DNA from: Mycolicibacterium sp.
Lineage (GTDB): Bacteria > Actinomycetota > Actinomycetes > Mycobacteriales > Mycobacteriaceae
Direction of reading: 5' to 3'
NCBI GenBank assembly: GCA_020637165.1
Contig: JACJWN010000003.1
Span: 909,579 to 973,578, forward strand
DNA length: 64,000 nt
Below are positions 1 to 9,001 of the stretch, one piece after another. Position 1 is the stretch's first letter; the number at the start of each line of letters is the position of its first letter. A program made the translations under genes and the position numbers. The notes under the pieces were generated by a model. The model was given only the letters and a program-made list of their open reading frames with translations, searched no databases and was not told the origin of the DNA.

Positions 1-592
1 TCACACTGCTCAGATGACCGGCCAGGCCGGCGAAGGACTTCATCGCGATGACCACCAACGAGGTGCCGACCGCGACCGGCATCGGCAGTCCGCCGAGCAG
101 GGCCAGCGCGGGAACCACCAGGAACCCGCCACCGGCGCCGACCATCCCGGTGACCAGACCGACCACCAAACCCTCGGCCACGACCTTGAGCACGGGCATG
201 TCATGCGCTGCGGCCTGACCCTCCCCGGCGGGCACCTGCTTGCGTCCGCGCAGCATGGCGATGGCGGTCGCGATCATCATGGCGGCGAAGCCGAGGAGCA
301 GCACGCTTCCGGGAATGAAATGGGCCAAGACTCCGCCCGCGTAGGCGCCGGCCATCCCGGCGACACCGAAGATCAGCCCGGTCCGCCACTGCACGCGGCC
401 TGCCCGCGCGTGCGAGACCGCCGCCACCGCACTGGTCGTCCCGACGACGAGCAACGACGTGGCGATGGCCTGCTTGGCATCCATCCCCGCGACATAGGCC
501 AGCAGCGGAACGGTGAGAATCGACCCGCCGCCGCCGAGCAACCCGAGCGAGATGCCGACCAGCAGGGCCAGGACGACGGTGAGGGTGATCAT
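1..592 (-). CDS. TauE/SafE-family membrane exporter (partial, cut by left edge)
   Basis: The frame opens with MITLTVVLALLVGIS at 592 and stays open to base 1, so about 197 N-terminal residues are present and the C-terminus lies outside the window. The sequence is strongly hydrophobic and has two Gly-rich hairpin motifs, GLLGGGGSILTVPLL near residue 17 and GMVGAGGGFLVVPAL in the second half. This internal repeat is typical of TauE/SafE anion exporters, which move sulfite, sulfoacetate or related sulfur anions. The rhodanese gene ends 7 bases upstream on the same strand, so the two are almost certainly co-transcribed and probably detoxify reactive sulfur. The substrate is inferred from family and context. 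Confidence 0.85.
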   Translation of the reverse strand, partial: MITLTVVLALLVGISLGLLGGGGSILTVPLLAYVAGMDAKQAIATSLLVVGTTSAVAAVSHARAGRVQWRTGLIFGVAGMAGAYAGGVLAHFIPGSVLLLGFAAMMIATAIAMLRGRKQVPAGEGQAAAHDMPVLKVVAEGLVVGLVTGMVGAGGGFLVVPALALLGGLPMPVAVGTSLVVIAMKSFAGLAGHLSSV

Positions 593-599
593 GTCCGCC

Positions 600-1193
600 T
601 CACTCCCGGCCGGTGGCGACCGGCCGCGAGCCGACGAGTTGGGCTACCACGGTCTGCGCGTCACAGGCGGCGCTGCGGTTGTAGGGCAGCTTCGCCAGCA
701 TCATCCCCATCAGACAGGTGTTGGTGGCCGCCGCGGCGGCGAGGCCGGAGCCCATCACGAAAGCGACCCACTGGACACCGGGCACGAAGGCCCCGATCAG
801 CACCGACAGCGCCACGATCATCCCGGCCACGAACCGGACCTGCCGTTCCAGATCCCAGCGCTGCGTTCCCCGCTTGACGGCGAAACCGGCCGCCTCCCAG
901 GCATTCATACCGCCGTCCAGGATGTGCACGTTATCCAGGCCCGCCTCGCGTAGGCTCTGCTCGGCCTGCCCGGCGCGCTGACCGGACCGGCACACCAGCA
1001 CCACCTGATCATCGAGATGGGCGCGAATCTCGTCGCGATGCTCGCGGAGCAGATCCAGCGGCACGTTGTAGGCCCCGGAGATGTGCGCGGTCTCGAACTC
1101 TCCCGCGGTACGGACGTCCAGGACACGGGGCGAGTTTCCTGATTCCATCAGTCCGCGCAGTTCGGCGGCGCCCAGGACGGCAGGTGTCTTCAT
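600..1193 (-). CDS. Rhodanese-domain protein with C-terminal DUF2892-like membrane domain
   Basis: The protein has 197 residues, starting MKTPAVLGAAELRG. Residues ~10-105 form a single rhodanese domain (LDVRTAGEFETAHISGA) with a CRSGQRAG active-site loop, whose Cys would carry a persulfide. Residues ~115-180 form a hydrophobic two-helix segment ending in a short tail, like YgaP-type rhodaneses anchored by DUF2892. The role is sulfur transfer from thiosulfate or persulfide at the membrane. The gene is the first of a minus-strand operon with the TauE exporter and is divergent from the thioredoxin. Its upstream region holds three CsoR/CstR-like palindromes. A longer frame to 1616 exists but crosses the operators and the thioredoxin gene, so the ATG at 1193 was chosen. 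Confidence 0.88.
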   Translation of the reverse strand: MKTPAVLGAAELRGLMESGNSPRVLDVRTAGEFETAHISGAYNVPLDLLREHRDEIRAHLDDQVVLVCRSGQRAGQAEQSLREAGLDNVHILDGGMNAWEAAGFAVKRGTQRWDLERQVRFVAGMIVALSVLIGAFVPGVQWVAFVMGSGLAAAAATNTCLMGMMLAKLPYNRSAACDAQTVVAQLVGSRPVATGRE

Positions 1194-1230
1194 GCGTATG
1201 TCTCCTCCGTGGAATAGCAACATGCAGTAG

Positions 1231-1316
1231 ATACCCAGTGGGGTATGCCTGTCATCATCATAACCATACCGCGGGGGGTATCGAAACCCAGGGAATAGAT
1301 ATACCCGGTGGGGTAT
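1231..1316. promoter_or_regulatory. Three CsoR/CstR-like operators in the divergent promoter region
   Basis: Three 16-bp near-palindromes of the form ATACCC-N4-GGGTAT occur at 1231-1246 (ATACCCAGTGGGGTAT), 1266-1281 (ATACCGCGGGGGGTAT, one half degenerate) and 1301-1316 (ATACCCGGTGGGGTAT). Their starts are exactly 35 bp apart. The form matches operators of CsoR-family copper or persulfide (CstR) repressors. The set lies between the rhodanese-tauE operon and the thioredoxin gene and could control both. No CsoR-family gene is in the window. Confidence 0.75.
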
Positions 1317-1355
1317 TGTACGGAGAGCAGGTTTACCGAACCGAAAGGACCACGC

Positions 1356-1730
1356 ATGGCCACCGTTGAACTCACCGCGACCGATTTCGAGTCGACGGTC
1401 ACCGAGAGTCCCATCGTCCTCGTGGACTTCTGGGCTTCCTGGTGCGGGCCTTGCCGCGCCTTCGCCCCGGTCTTCGAAAGCTCGTCCCAGAAGCATCCCG
1501 ACGTGGTGCACGCCAAGGTCAACACCGAGGCCGAGCAGGAACTGGCGGGCGCTCTGCAGATCCGTTCGATCCCGACGATCATGGCGTTCCGCGAGGGTGT
1601 GCTGCTCTTCGCCCAACCCGGCGCGCTGCCGCCCGCTTCACTGGAGGAACTGATCACCAAGATCAAGGACCTCGACATGGACGAAGTCCGAGCGAGCATC
1701 GCGGCGCAGACCGCGGCCACCCAGGCCTGA
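1356..1730 (+). CDS. Thioredoxin-family protein
   Basis: The protein has 124 residues with the catalytic WASWCGPCR motif near residue 30 and the cis-Pro segment IRSIPTIMAF near residue 75, a complete single thioredoxin fold without a signal peptide. It is a cytoplasmic dithiol reductase. The start MATVELTATDFES was chosen because GAAAGGA lies just upstream at about 1343. The gene is divergent from the rhodanese operon across the triple operator and is followed by a small Cys-rich protein gene 44 bases downstream. A role in reducing persulfides or protecting thiols under sulfur stress is inferred from this context. Confidence 0.9.
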   Translation: MATVELTATDFESTVTESPIVLVDFWASWCGPCRAFAPVFESSSQKHPDVVHAKVNTEAEQELAGALQIRSIPTIMAFREGVLLFAQPGALPPASLEELITKIKDLDMDEVRASIAAQTAATQA

Positions 1731-1774
1731 TTCCCCGAAACAACACAACACAACCACCACGAAGGAGAAACATC

Positions 1775-1900
1775 ATGTGCTACCCGGCCACCTGCCCCCG
1801 CTGCGGCAAGACCACCTGGGGCGGCTGCGGCGAACACGCCGAACAGGTGATGCGCAACGTGCCTGCCGGTCAGCAGTGCACCTGTAACACCCAGCGCTGA
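1775..1900 (+). CDS. Small Cys-rich protein, zinc-ribbon-like
   Basis: A 41-residue protein starts MCYPATCPRCGKTTW behind a strong GAAGGAG site. It has Cys at 2, 7, 10, 18, 35 and 37 plus His21. The CxxC pair and the C-terminal CTC motif suggest a metal-binding or redox-active mini-protein. Similar tiny proteins are common in actinobacteria next to CsoR-regulated genes; this is recalled family knowledge and was not searched. It follows the thioredoxin on the same strand, probably as part of the same transcript, and ends just before a strong terminator. Confidence 0.75.
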   Translation: MCYPATCPRCGKTTWGGCGEHAEQVMRNVPAGQQCTCNTQR

Positions 1901-1922
1901 CCCGTTCCCCCGCCCTCCCCCG

Positions 1923-1983
1923 GCGAGCAGACGCAAAAGACCCCCGCACGCTTGGCGTGTCGGGGTCTTTTGCGTCTGCTCGC
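1923..1983. terminator. Bidirectional terminator between convergent genes
   Basis: A very long near-perfect hairpin has arms GAGCAGACGCAAAAGACCCC and its complement, with a short loop around CTTGG. It carries A4/T4 tracts inside the arms. It lies between the plus-strand Cys-rich gene ending at 1900 and the minus-strand gene ending at 1998, so it can stop transcription from both sides. Confidence 0.85.
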
Positions 1984-1997
1984 GCAAGGGGGCAATC

Positions 1998-3059
1998 TCA
2001 CACGAACGGATTGTCACCGGCGGCGACCGCGCCGCCGAGCGCCATCAGCGTCACCGCCGAGGCATGCAACCGCTCCCCTGCCTCCCGGGTGGCCCGCCCG
2101 GCCAGATACCGCGCCCAGGTGCCCTCGATGACGACGCCGAGCTTCAGACAGGCCAGCGCCAGGTACCACTCGAGGCGCTCGGTGCCCCGGCCCCCGGCCT
2201 GCCGGTAGGCCGCCAGCAGTTCGGTGCGTGACGCCAGCCCGCCCAGTTCGGCCAGGTATCCGGCCGAGCCCAGCGGATTCGGCGGGACCGGCCAGCACAC
2301 CAGCATCCAGCCCAGGTCCAGCAGCGGATCGCCGATGGTGCACATCTCCCAGTCGACGAACGCCGCAACCTCGGGGGTCTGCCTGCGCAACATGGTGTTG
2401 TTGAGGTGGATATCGCCGTGCACGATGCCCGGTTCGTAGGCCGAGGGCGCCTCGGCCTCCAGCCAGTCGGCCAGTTCGTCCACCCCGGGCAGCGAGTCAA
2501 ACGCGTAGCCGTCCTGGGACCGGTAGGCCGCGACCGCTTTTCGCCACTGCGGCACCTGGCGTTGCAGGAACGAGCCGGGGCGCTTCCAGTCCGCCAGCGG
2601 GCTGCCCCGCCAGGCCGCCTGCCCGAGACGGGCGACGTCGGCGGCATAGTTCAACCCGACCTGATGACGCAGGGACGGATCGCGGATGTAGGCCTCGGTG
2701 ATCTCGTTGCCCGGATTGAACCCGTCCACCTCGTCCATCAGATAGAACACGACGCCGAGGATGTCGGGATCCTCGCAGGCCGCGACCAGACGCGGGTGCG
2801 GCACCGGGCCGCCGGCCAGCGTTCGCAGCACCGCGATCTCGCGCAGCATGGTGCGGTCGCTGTTGGGTCGCGGGTGCGGCGGCGGGCGGCGCAGGACGAA
2901 CCGGCGGCCGTCGATCCGCAGTCGCACGACGACGTTCTGCGACCCGCCGGCCAGTGGCACCACGTCGGTGACCTCCGACCCGATGCCCTGCGCGCGGACC
3001 CAGCCGGTGAGCGCCGCGACAGCAGGCCCGTCGAGGGTTCCGGTGACGCCGGGCACCAT
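1998..3059 (-). CDS. APH-type phosphotransferase family protein
   Basis: The 353-residue protein has an aminoglycoside-phosphotransferase/choline-kinase fold. It shows a nucleotide-binding N-lobe (GGSQNVVVRLRIDGRRFVLRR) and the catalytic loop GIVHGDIHLNNTML. A metal-binding segment VDWEMCTIGDPLLDLG follows. This version resembles the ACAD10/11-type kinases that accompany acyl-CoA dehydrogenases rather than drug-resistance enzymes. The start MVPGVTGTLDG at 3059 lies 13 bases after the hypE stop, so the gene is probably the last of the hypF-C-D-E operon. A link to hydrogenase maturation is not established. An upstream in-frame start would overlap hypE. Confidence 0.8.
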   Translation of the reverse strand: MVPGVTGTLDGPAVAALTGWVRAQGIGSEVTDVVPLAGGSQNVVVRLRIDGRRFVLRRPPPHPRPNSDRTMLREIAVLRTLAGGPVPHPRLVAACEDPDILGVVFYLMDEVDGFNPGNEITEAYIRDPSLRHQVGLNYAADVARLGQAAWRGSPLADWKRPGSFLQRQVPQWRKAVAAYRSQDGYAFDSLPGVDELADWLEAEAPSAYEPGIVHGDIHLNNTMLRRQTPEVAAFVDWEMCTIGDPLLDLGWMLVCWPVPPNPLGSAGYLAELGGLASRTELLAAYRQAGGRGTERLEWYLALACLKLGVVIEGTWARYLAGRATREAGERLHASAVTLMALGGAVAAGDNPFV

Positions 3060-3072
3060 GGGCTCGGCCAAG

Positions 3073-4132
3073 TCAGCAGATCCGTGGAAGTTGTTCGCCC
3101 AGTTCGCGTTCCACCACCCGGGTGGTGCCGAACGGGGTCCGGACCACCACCATCCCCGGGTGTTCGTCGACGGCTCGGCCGATGATCGCGGCGTCGGCAC
3201 CGTCCGGTCTCGAACGCATGGCGGCCAGCACGGCCTCGCTGTGCGCGGGGTCGACGAAGGCGACCATCTTGCCCTCGTTGGCCACCTGCATCGGGTCCAG
3301 GCCGAGGAACCCGCAGGCCGAGGCCACCGTCTCGGGGATCGGGATGGCCGCCTCGTCGAGTTCGACCCCGACACCTGCGGTGCGGGCGATCTCGACGGTG
3401 GCGGCGATCAGCCCGCCACGGGTCGGATCCCGCAGGGCGTGAACGACATTCGGTTCGCCGGCCGCGGCGAGCATGGCGGCCACCAACAGGTTCAGCGGGG
3501 CGCTGTCGGTGGTGACCGTGGTACCGAAGTCGATGCCCTCCCGCACGCTCATGATCGCCACACCGTGCTCGCCGATGTTGCCCGAGACGATGACATGATC
3601 ACCGGGCCGGGCCAGTTCCGGCCCGATCCGCACCCCCTCGGGGATCACGCCCATCCCGGCGGTGTTGATGAAGAGACCGTCCGCCCCGCCGCGCCCGACG
3701 ACTTTGGTGTCACCGGTCACGATGCCGACACCCGCCTCGGCGGCCGCGCGGCCCATCGCGTGGGCGATGGCGCCGAGCACCTCGAGTTCCAGGCCCTCCT
3801 CCAGGATGAACCCGGCAGTCAGACCCAGTGGTTGGGCTCCGCTGCAGGCCAGGTCGTTGACCGTCCCGTTGACCGCCAGATCGCCGATCGTGCCGCCCGG
3901 GAAGAACAGCGGGTTGACGACGTAGGAGTCGGTGGTCAGCGCGATCCGGCCGCCGGGGTTCTCCAGAACCGCGGAGTCGCGTGACGGTCCGCCGGCGGTT
4001 CCGAAGGCGGGCAGGAAGAGGTTCTCGATGAGTTCCTCGGAGAGGATGCCGCCGCCGCCGTGTCCCAGGACGATGCGTTTGGTCTCGCGCAGCGGCAGCG
4101 GGCACACCCACTCGGCGGGGTTCGGCAGGCCC

Positions 4133-4140
<8 letters not shown>
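3073..4140 (-). CDS. hypE: Hydrogenase maturation protein HypE (carbamoyl dehydratase)
   Basis: The 355-residue protein is full length and ends in PRIC, the conserved C-terminus whose Cys is carbamoylated by HypF and dehydrated to thiocyanate as the CN donor for [NiFe] hydrogenases. It shows the ATP-binding PurM-like motifs [15 protein letters not shown] and [18 protein letters not shown]. It overlaps hypD by 8 bases, indicating translational coupling. HypE works in the cytoplasm with HypC-HypD to build the Fe(CN)2CO unit. Confidence 0.97.
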
Positions 4141-5232
<1,092 letters not shown>

Positions 5233-5236
<4 letters not shown>

Positions 5237-5481
5237 GCGGTTCCCAGCTCCTCCTCGAGGATGCCCAACTCGGCGAACATCCGCAGGGTCTCGTTGGCCG
5301 ACGCCTCGTCGAGGCGGGTGATCGCGAAACCCGCGTGCACGATGGTGTACTCGCCGGGTTCGATATCCGGCAGGTAGGCCAGACACACGTTCTTGGTGGT
5401 CCCGCCGAAGTCGACGGTCGACATTCGGGTGCCGGCCTCATCCCAGATTTCGATCACCTTGCCGGGGATTCCGAGGCACAT
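5233..5481 (-). CDS. hypC: Hydrogenase assembly chaperone HypC/HupF
   Basis: An 82-residue protein starts [15 protein letters not shown]. The invariant N-terminal MCLGIPG contains the Cys2 that contacts the Fe centre and HypD. It is a small OB-fold chaperone shuttling the Fe(CN)2CO group to the large subunit. Its start overlaps the hypF 3' end by 28 bases and its end overlaps hypD by 4 bases. Confidence 0.96.
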
Positions 5482-7844
5482 AGGCCGTTCCTTTCCGGTT
5501 GCGCGGTACTCGACCCTGCTGAACTCATTGTCCTCGCCCGGAGCGCTGCGGCAATGGCCGCCTGACCGAGCGCCAGCCCCCCGTCGTTACAGGGAACGAT
5601 ACGGTGGGTCAGCACCTCGTAGCCGCTATTGGTCAAATGCTCCCGAAGGCCCTGCAGCAGCTGACGATTGGCGAACGCCCCGCCGGTCAACCCGATCACC
5701 CCGACCCCGGCCGCCCCGGCACACCAGGCCGCCGCCCGCGCACTCGCCCGAATCACGGCCTGATGGAAACCGGCGGCGAGATCGGCGCGGTCGGCACCGG
5801 CGCGCAGCCCGGCGACGAGGCCGGCGATCAGCGGCGCGGGATCCATCACCGCGCCGTCCACGGCGAAGTCGACAGCGGCAGGACGGCCACGTCGGGCCAG
5901 GCTCTCCAACTCGACGGCGGCCTGGCCCTCGTAGCTGACCTGTTGGCAGACCCCCAGCAGACTGGCGATCGCATCGAAGAGCCTGCCCATGCTGGTGGTC
6001 GGTGCACAGCCCACCCCGCGCGGGATCTGCTGGGCCAGCACCCGCAGTCCGTCGGCGCCGACCGCGGCGACCGGCGGCAGATCGGGAGTCCACTCGACAC
6101 CGGCACGGACGAGCAGGTCCAGGGCGATACGAGCCGGCTGCCGCAGTGCGCCCTCGGCTCCGGGGAGTGCGAACGGCGCCAGGTGCCCGGACCGGCTGAA
6201 CTCGGCGGGGTCCTCCCCCAGCGTCAGCACCTCACCGCCCCAGACGGTGCCGTCAGTACCGTAACCGGTGCCGTCGTAGGTCAGCGCGACCATCGGTGTG
6301 CCCAGGCGCCGGTGGTCGGCGAGCAGCGACACGGCGTGGGCGTGGTGGTGCTGGATCGCCAGCACCGGGCGTCCGCCCGCATATCGGCGCGCCCAGGCGC
6401 TCGTGGCGTAGCCCGGGTGCAGATCGCAGGCGATGACCTCCGGGCGTTGACCGGTCATGAACGCCAAGTGCTCCAGCGCCGCTTCGAAGCACACCTGGGT
6501 CCGGGGATCGGCCATATCGCCGAGGTGCGAGGACAGGTGGGCGTCGCGGCGCCCGTCGGGACCGGCGCCCCCCATCAGACAGAAGGTGGTTTTGAGATCG
6601 CCGCCGGCGGCCAAGACGACCTCGGCCCCGGACACGTCGACCGTCGCCGGCAGGGGGGCGTAGCCGCGGGAGCGACGCAACGGAAGCTGCCCGCCGCGGT
6701 CGTCGATGGTCACCACCGAGTCCTCGCAGGGCACTCCGATCGGCCGGTCGTGGGTGAGCACCGCATCTGCCAGGTCCGGCATCCGACTTCCGTCGGCGGA
6801 GCCGACAATCCAATCCAGGTCCTCGTCGCGGAACACAATCGGCGAGCCACCGCGGTTGGCCGATGTCATCACCAGTGGCACGGGCCCCAACCGGTCGAAC
6901 AGCAGGTGGTGCACCGGTGAATAGGCCAGCATCACCCCCAGGTCGGCGAGGCCCGGCGCCACGGCGTCGCTGAGCGATCCACTGCGACGCCGGACCAGGA
7001 CTATCGGTGCTGCCGGGGATGTCAGCGCCGCCGCGGCGGGCGCGTCGATCTCCGCGACGGCCCCGGCGGCGGCCAGGTCGGCGACCATCACCGCGAACGG
7101 TTTGGCCGGCCGGTTCTTGCGCGCCCGCAAGGTGGCCACCGCCGCGGTGTCGTCCGCGCGACAGGCCAGGTGATAGCCGCCGATGCCCTTGACCGCAACG
7201 ATCCGGCCGCTCAGCAGGGCCTCGACGGCCGCGCCGATCGGGTCGTCGACCGCGCAGACCGAACCGTCCGCCCCGCGCCAGGACAGCCGCGGTCCGCAGT
7301 CGCGGCAGGCGATGGTCTGTGCGTGGTAGCGGCGATCGGCAGGATCGCGGTACTCGACCGCGCAGGCCGCGCACATGCCGAACCCCGCCATGGTGGTGGC
7401 CGGCCGGTCATAGGGAAGGTCGGTGATGACGGTGTAGCGCGGCCCGCAGTTGGTGCAGGTGATGAACGGGTGCTGGTAGCGCCGATCGGCGGGGTCACGC
7501 ATCTCGCGTAGGCAGTCGCCGCACACGGCGATATCCGGGGGCACCAGGGTGCGCGCGCCGTCGTTGGCCTGACTGCCGACGATCTCGAAGCCGGCTTTCC
7601 CGCATGGAGGGATCGGCGTGACCGTCAGTGTGTCGATTCGGGCCATCGGGGGTGGGCTGCCTTGCAGTGCCGAGATCGCGGCGTCGACGTCGTCGGCCGT
7701 CCCCTCCAGTTCGCAGTGCACCGAGCCGGCGTCGTTGTAAACCCAGCCGCTCAAACCGAACCCGGTGGCGATCCGGGCGACGGCCGGCCGGAATCCCACC
7801 CCCTGGACCACACCGGTGATGTCCAGACGAACCCGAACGGTCAC
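5454..7844 (-). CDS. hypF: Carbamoyltransferase HypF
   Basis: The 796-residue protein has the standard order. An acylphosphatase domain (residues ~3-90, GVVQGVGFRPAVAR) is followed by two HypF zinc-finger segments (CGDCLREM...CTNCGPRYT and CAACAVEY...CRDCGPRLS, ~105-185). A YrdC-like domain (~200-385) and a Kae1-like C-terminal domain (AIQHHHAHAVSLLADH near 500) complete it. It transfers the carbamoyl group from carbamoyl phosphate to the HypE C-terminal Cys. The GTG at 7844 (VTVRVRLDITG) is preferred; an ATG at 7880 would overlap the divergent hypA start. Confidence 0.95.
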   Translation of the reverse strand: MTVRVRLDITGVVQGVGFRPAVARIATGFGLSGWVYNDAGSVHCELEGTADDVDAAISALQGSPPPMARIDTLTVTPIPPCGKAGFEIVGSQANDGARTLVPPDIAVCGDCLREMRDPADRRYQHPFITCTNCGPRYTVITDLPYDRPATTMAGFGMCAACAVEYRDPADRRYHAQTIACRDCGPRLSWRGADGSVCAVDDPIGAAVEALLSGRIVAVKGIGGYHLACRADDTAAVATLRARKNRPAKPFAVMVADLAAAGAVAEIDAPAAAALTSPAAPIVLVRRRSGSLSDAVAPGLADLGVMLAYSPVHHLLFDRLGPVPLVMTSANRGGSPIVFRDEDLDWIVGSADGSRMPDLADAVLTHDRPIGVPCEDSVVTIDDRGGQLPLRRSRGYAPLPATVDVSGAEVVLAAGGDLKTTFCLMGGAGPDGRRDAHLSSHLGDMADPRTQVCFEAALEHLAFMTGQRPEVIACDLHPGYATSAWARRYAGGRPVLAIQHHHAHAVSLLADHRRLGTPMVALTYDGTGYGTDGTVWGGEVLTLGEDPAEFSRSGHLAPFALPGAEGALRQPARIALDLLVRAGVEWTPDLPPVAAVGADGLRVLAQQIPRGVGCAPTTSMGRLFDAIASLLGVCQQVSYEGQAAVELESLARRGRPAAVDFAVDGAVMDPAPLIAGLVAGLRAGADRADLAAGFHQAVIRASARAAAWCAGAAGVGVIGLTGGAFANRQLLQGLREHLTNSGYEVLTHRIVPCNDGGLALGQAAIAAALRARTMSSAGSSTAQPERNGLCASESPAR

Positions 7845-7874
7845 CTGGCCAACGGTAGTCGTAGGGTGCAGACG

Positions 7875-8219
7875 ATGCATGAGTTGTCGCTGTGCCAGGC
7901 GATCGCCGGGGTGGTCAAACCCCACGCCGCCGGCCGCCGCGTCGACGTGGTGCGGGTGCGTCTCGGGGCGCTCCGCCAGGTGGTCCCCGAGACGTTGTCG
8001 TTCTGCTGGACCCTGGTGCGCGATCATCACGACATGCCGGAAGCCGAACTGGAACTGGAACTCGTCACCGCCGCCGTAGCGTGCCGCCCCTGCGGCCGGG
8101 AGTCGGACATCGAGTCGCGGTTCTCGGTGTGCTGCCCGAATTGCGGAAGCGCCGACGTATCGGTGGTGCGTGGCGAAGAGTTCCTGGTGACATCTGTCGA
8201 CGTCTCCGAGAGGGTCTGA
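7875..8219 (+). CDS. hypA: Hydrogenase nickel incorporation protein HypA
   Basis: The 114-residue protein starts MHELSLCQAIAG, with the nickel-binding MHE N-terminus. A zinc site is formed by CRPCGRE near residue 72 and CCPNCGS near residue 90. HypA delivers nickel with HypB. It is divergent from hypF with only 30 bases between start codons, and the stop lies 2 bases before hypB. Confidence 0.95.
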   Translation: MHELSLCQAIAGVVKPHAAGRRVDVVRVRLGALRQVVPETLSFCWTLVRDHHDMPEAELELELVTAAVACRPCGRESDIESRFSVCCPNCGSADVSVVRGEEFLVTSVDVSERV

Positions 8220-8221
8220 AC

Positions 8222-9001
8222 ATGGGTCGATTCCACCGCCACGAGGACGGAACCGTGCACGAGCATGACCACGGGGACCACGACCACGATCACGGGGACC
8301 ACAGCGGCTATCACACCGGTTCGCAGCGCATCGAGGTTCTCGAGGCGATCTTCGCCGAGAACGACAACCTGGCCGCTCTCAACCGGAGGGCCTTCGACGC
8401 CAACGGTATTCGCGCGCTGAACCTGATGAGCTCGCCGGGCTCGGGCAAGACCACGATCCTGTCGGCCACCCTGGACGAGCTGGCCGGGCAGTTCGCGGTC
8501 GGCGTGATCGAGGGCGATATCGCCACCGACCTCGACGCCGCCAAACTCGCCGGCCGCGGGGCGCAGATCTCGCTTCTGAACACCAGTGAGGGTTTCGGAG
8601 GCGAATGCCACCTCGACGCCCCGATGGTCGGCAGGGCGCTGTCCGGCCTGGACCTGCCCGCCCTGGACCTGGTGATCATCGAGAACGTCGGAAACCTGGT
8701 TTGCCCTGCCGAGTTCGACGTCGGAGAGCACGCCAAGGCAATGGTGTACTCGGTCACCGAGGGCGAGGACAAGCCGCTGAAATATCCGGTGATGTTCCGC
8801 TCGGTGGACGTGGTGCTGCTCAACAAAGTCGACCTGGTGCCCCACCTCGACGCCGACGTGGATACCTACGCCGCGCGGGTCCGCGAGGTCAATCCCACCG
8901 CCACCATCCTGCCGGTCAGCGCCCGCACCGGCGCCGGGATGGATGCGTGGTTCGACTGGCTACGGGCTTTCGCTTCAGGACGCTGGATCTCAGAGATTTG
9001 A
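8222..9001 (+). CDS. hypB: Hydrogenase/urease nickel GTPase HypB
   Basis: The 259-residue protein has a His/Asp-rich nickel-storing N-terminus (residues ~3-30, HEHDHGDHDHDHGDH). This is followed by the SIMIBI GTPase domain with P-loop SSPGSGKTT near residue 70, the FGGECHLD metal-binding switch segment, and NKVDL as G4 motif. GTP hydrolysis drives nickel insertion. It is co-transcribed with hypA. Its 3' end overlaps the convergent phosphatase gene by 12 bases. Confidence 0.96.
   Translation: MGRFHRHEDGTVHEHDHGDHDHDHGDHSGYHTGSQRIEVLEAIFAENDNLAALNRRAFDANGIRALNLMSSPGSGKTTILSATLDELAGQFAVGVIEGDIATDLDAAKLAGRGAQISLLNTSEGFGGECHLDAPMVGRALSGLDLPALDLVIIENVGNLVCPAEFDVGEHAKAMVYSVTEGEDKPLKYPVMFRSVDVVLLNKVDLVPHLDADVDTYAARVREVNPTATILPVSARTGAGMDAWFDWLRAFASGRWISEI

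Noticed and set aside
14-877. Plus-strand frame over the TauE and rhodanese genes
   Set aside because: Low-complexity shadow; both minus-strand genes show family motifs.
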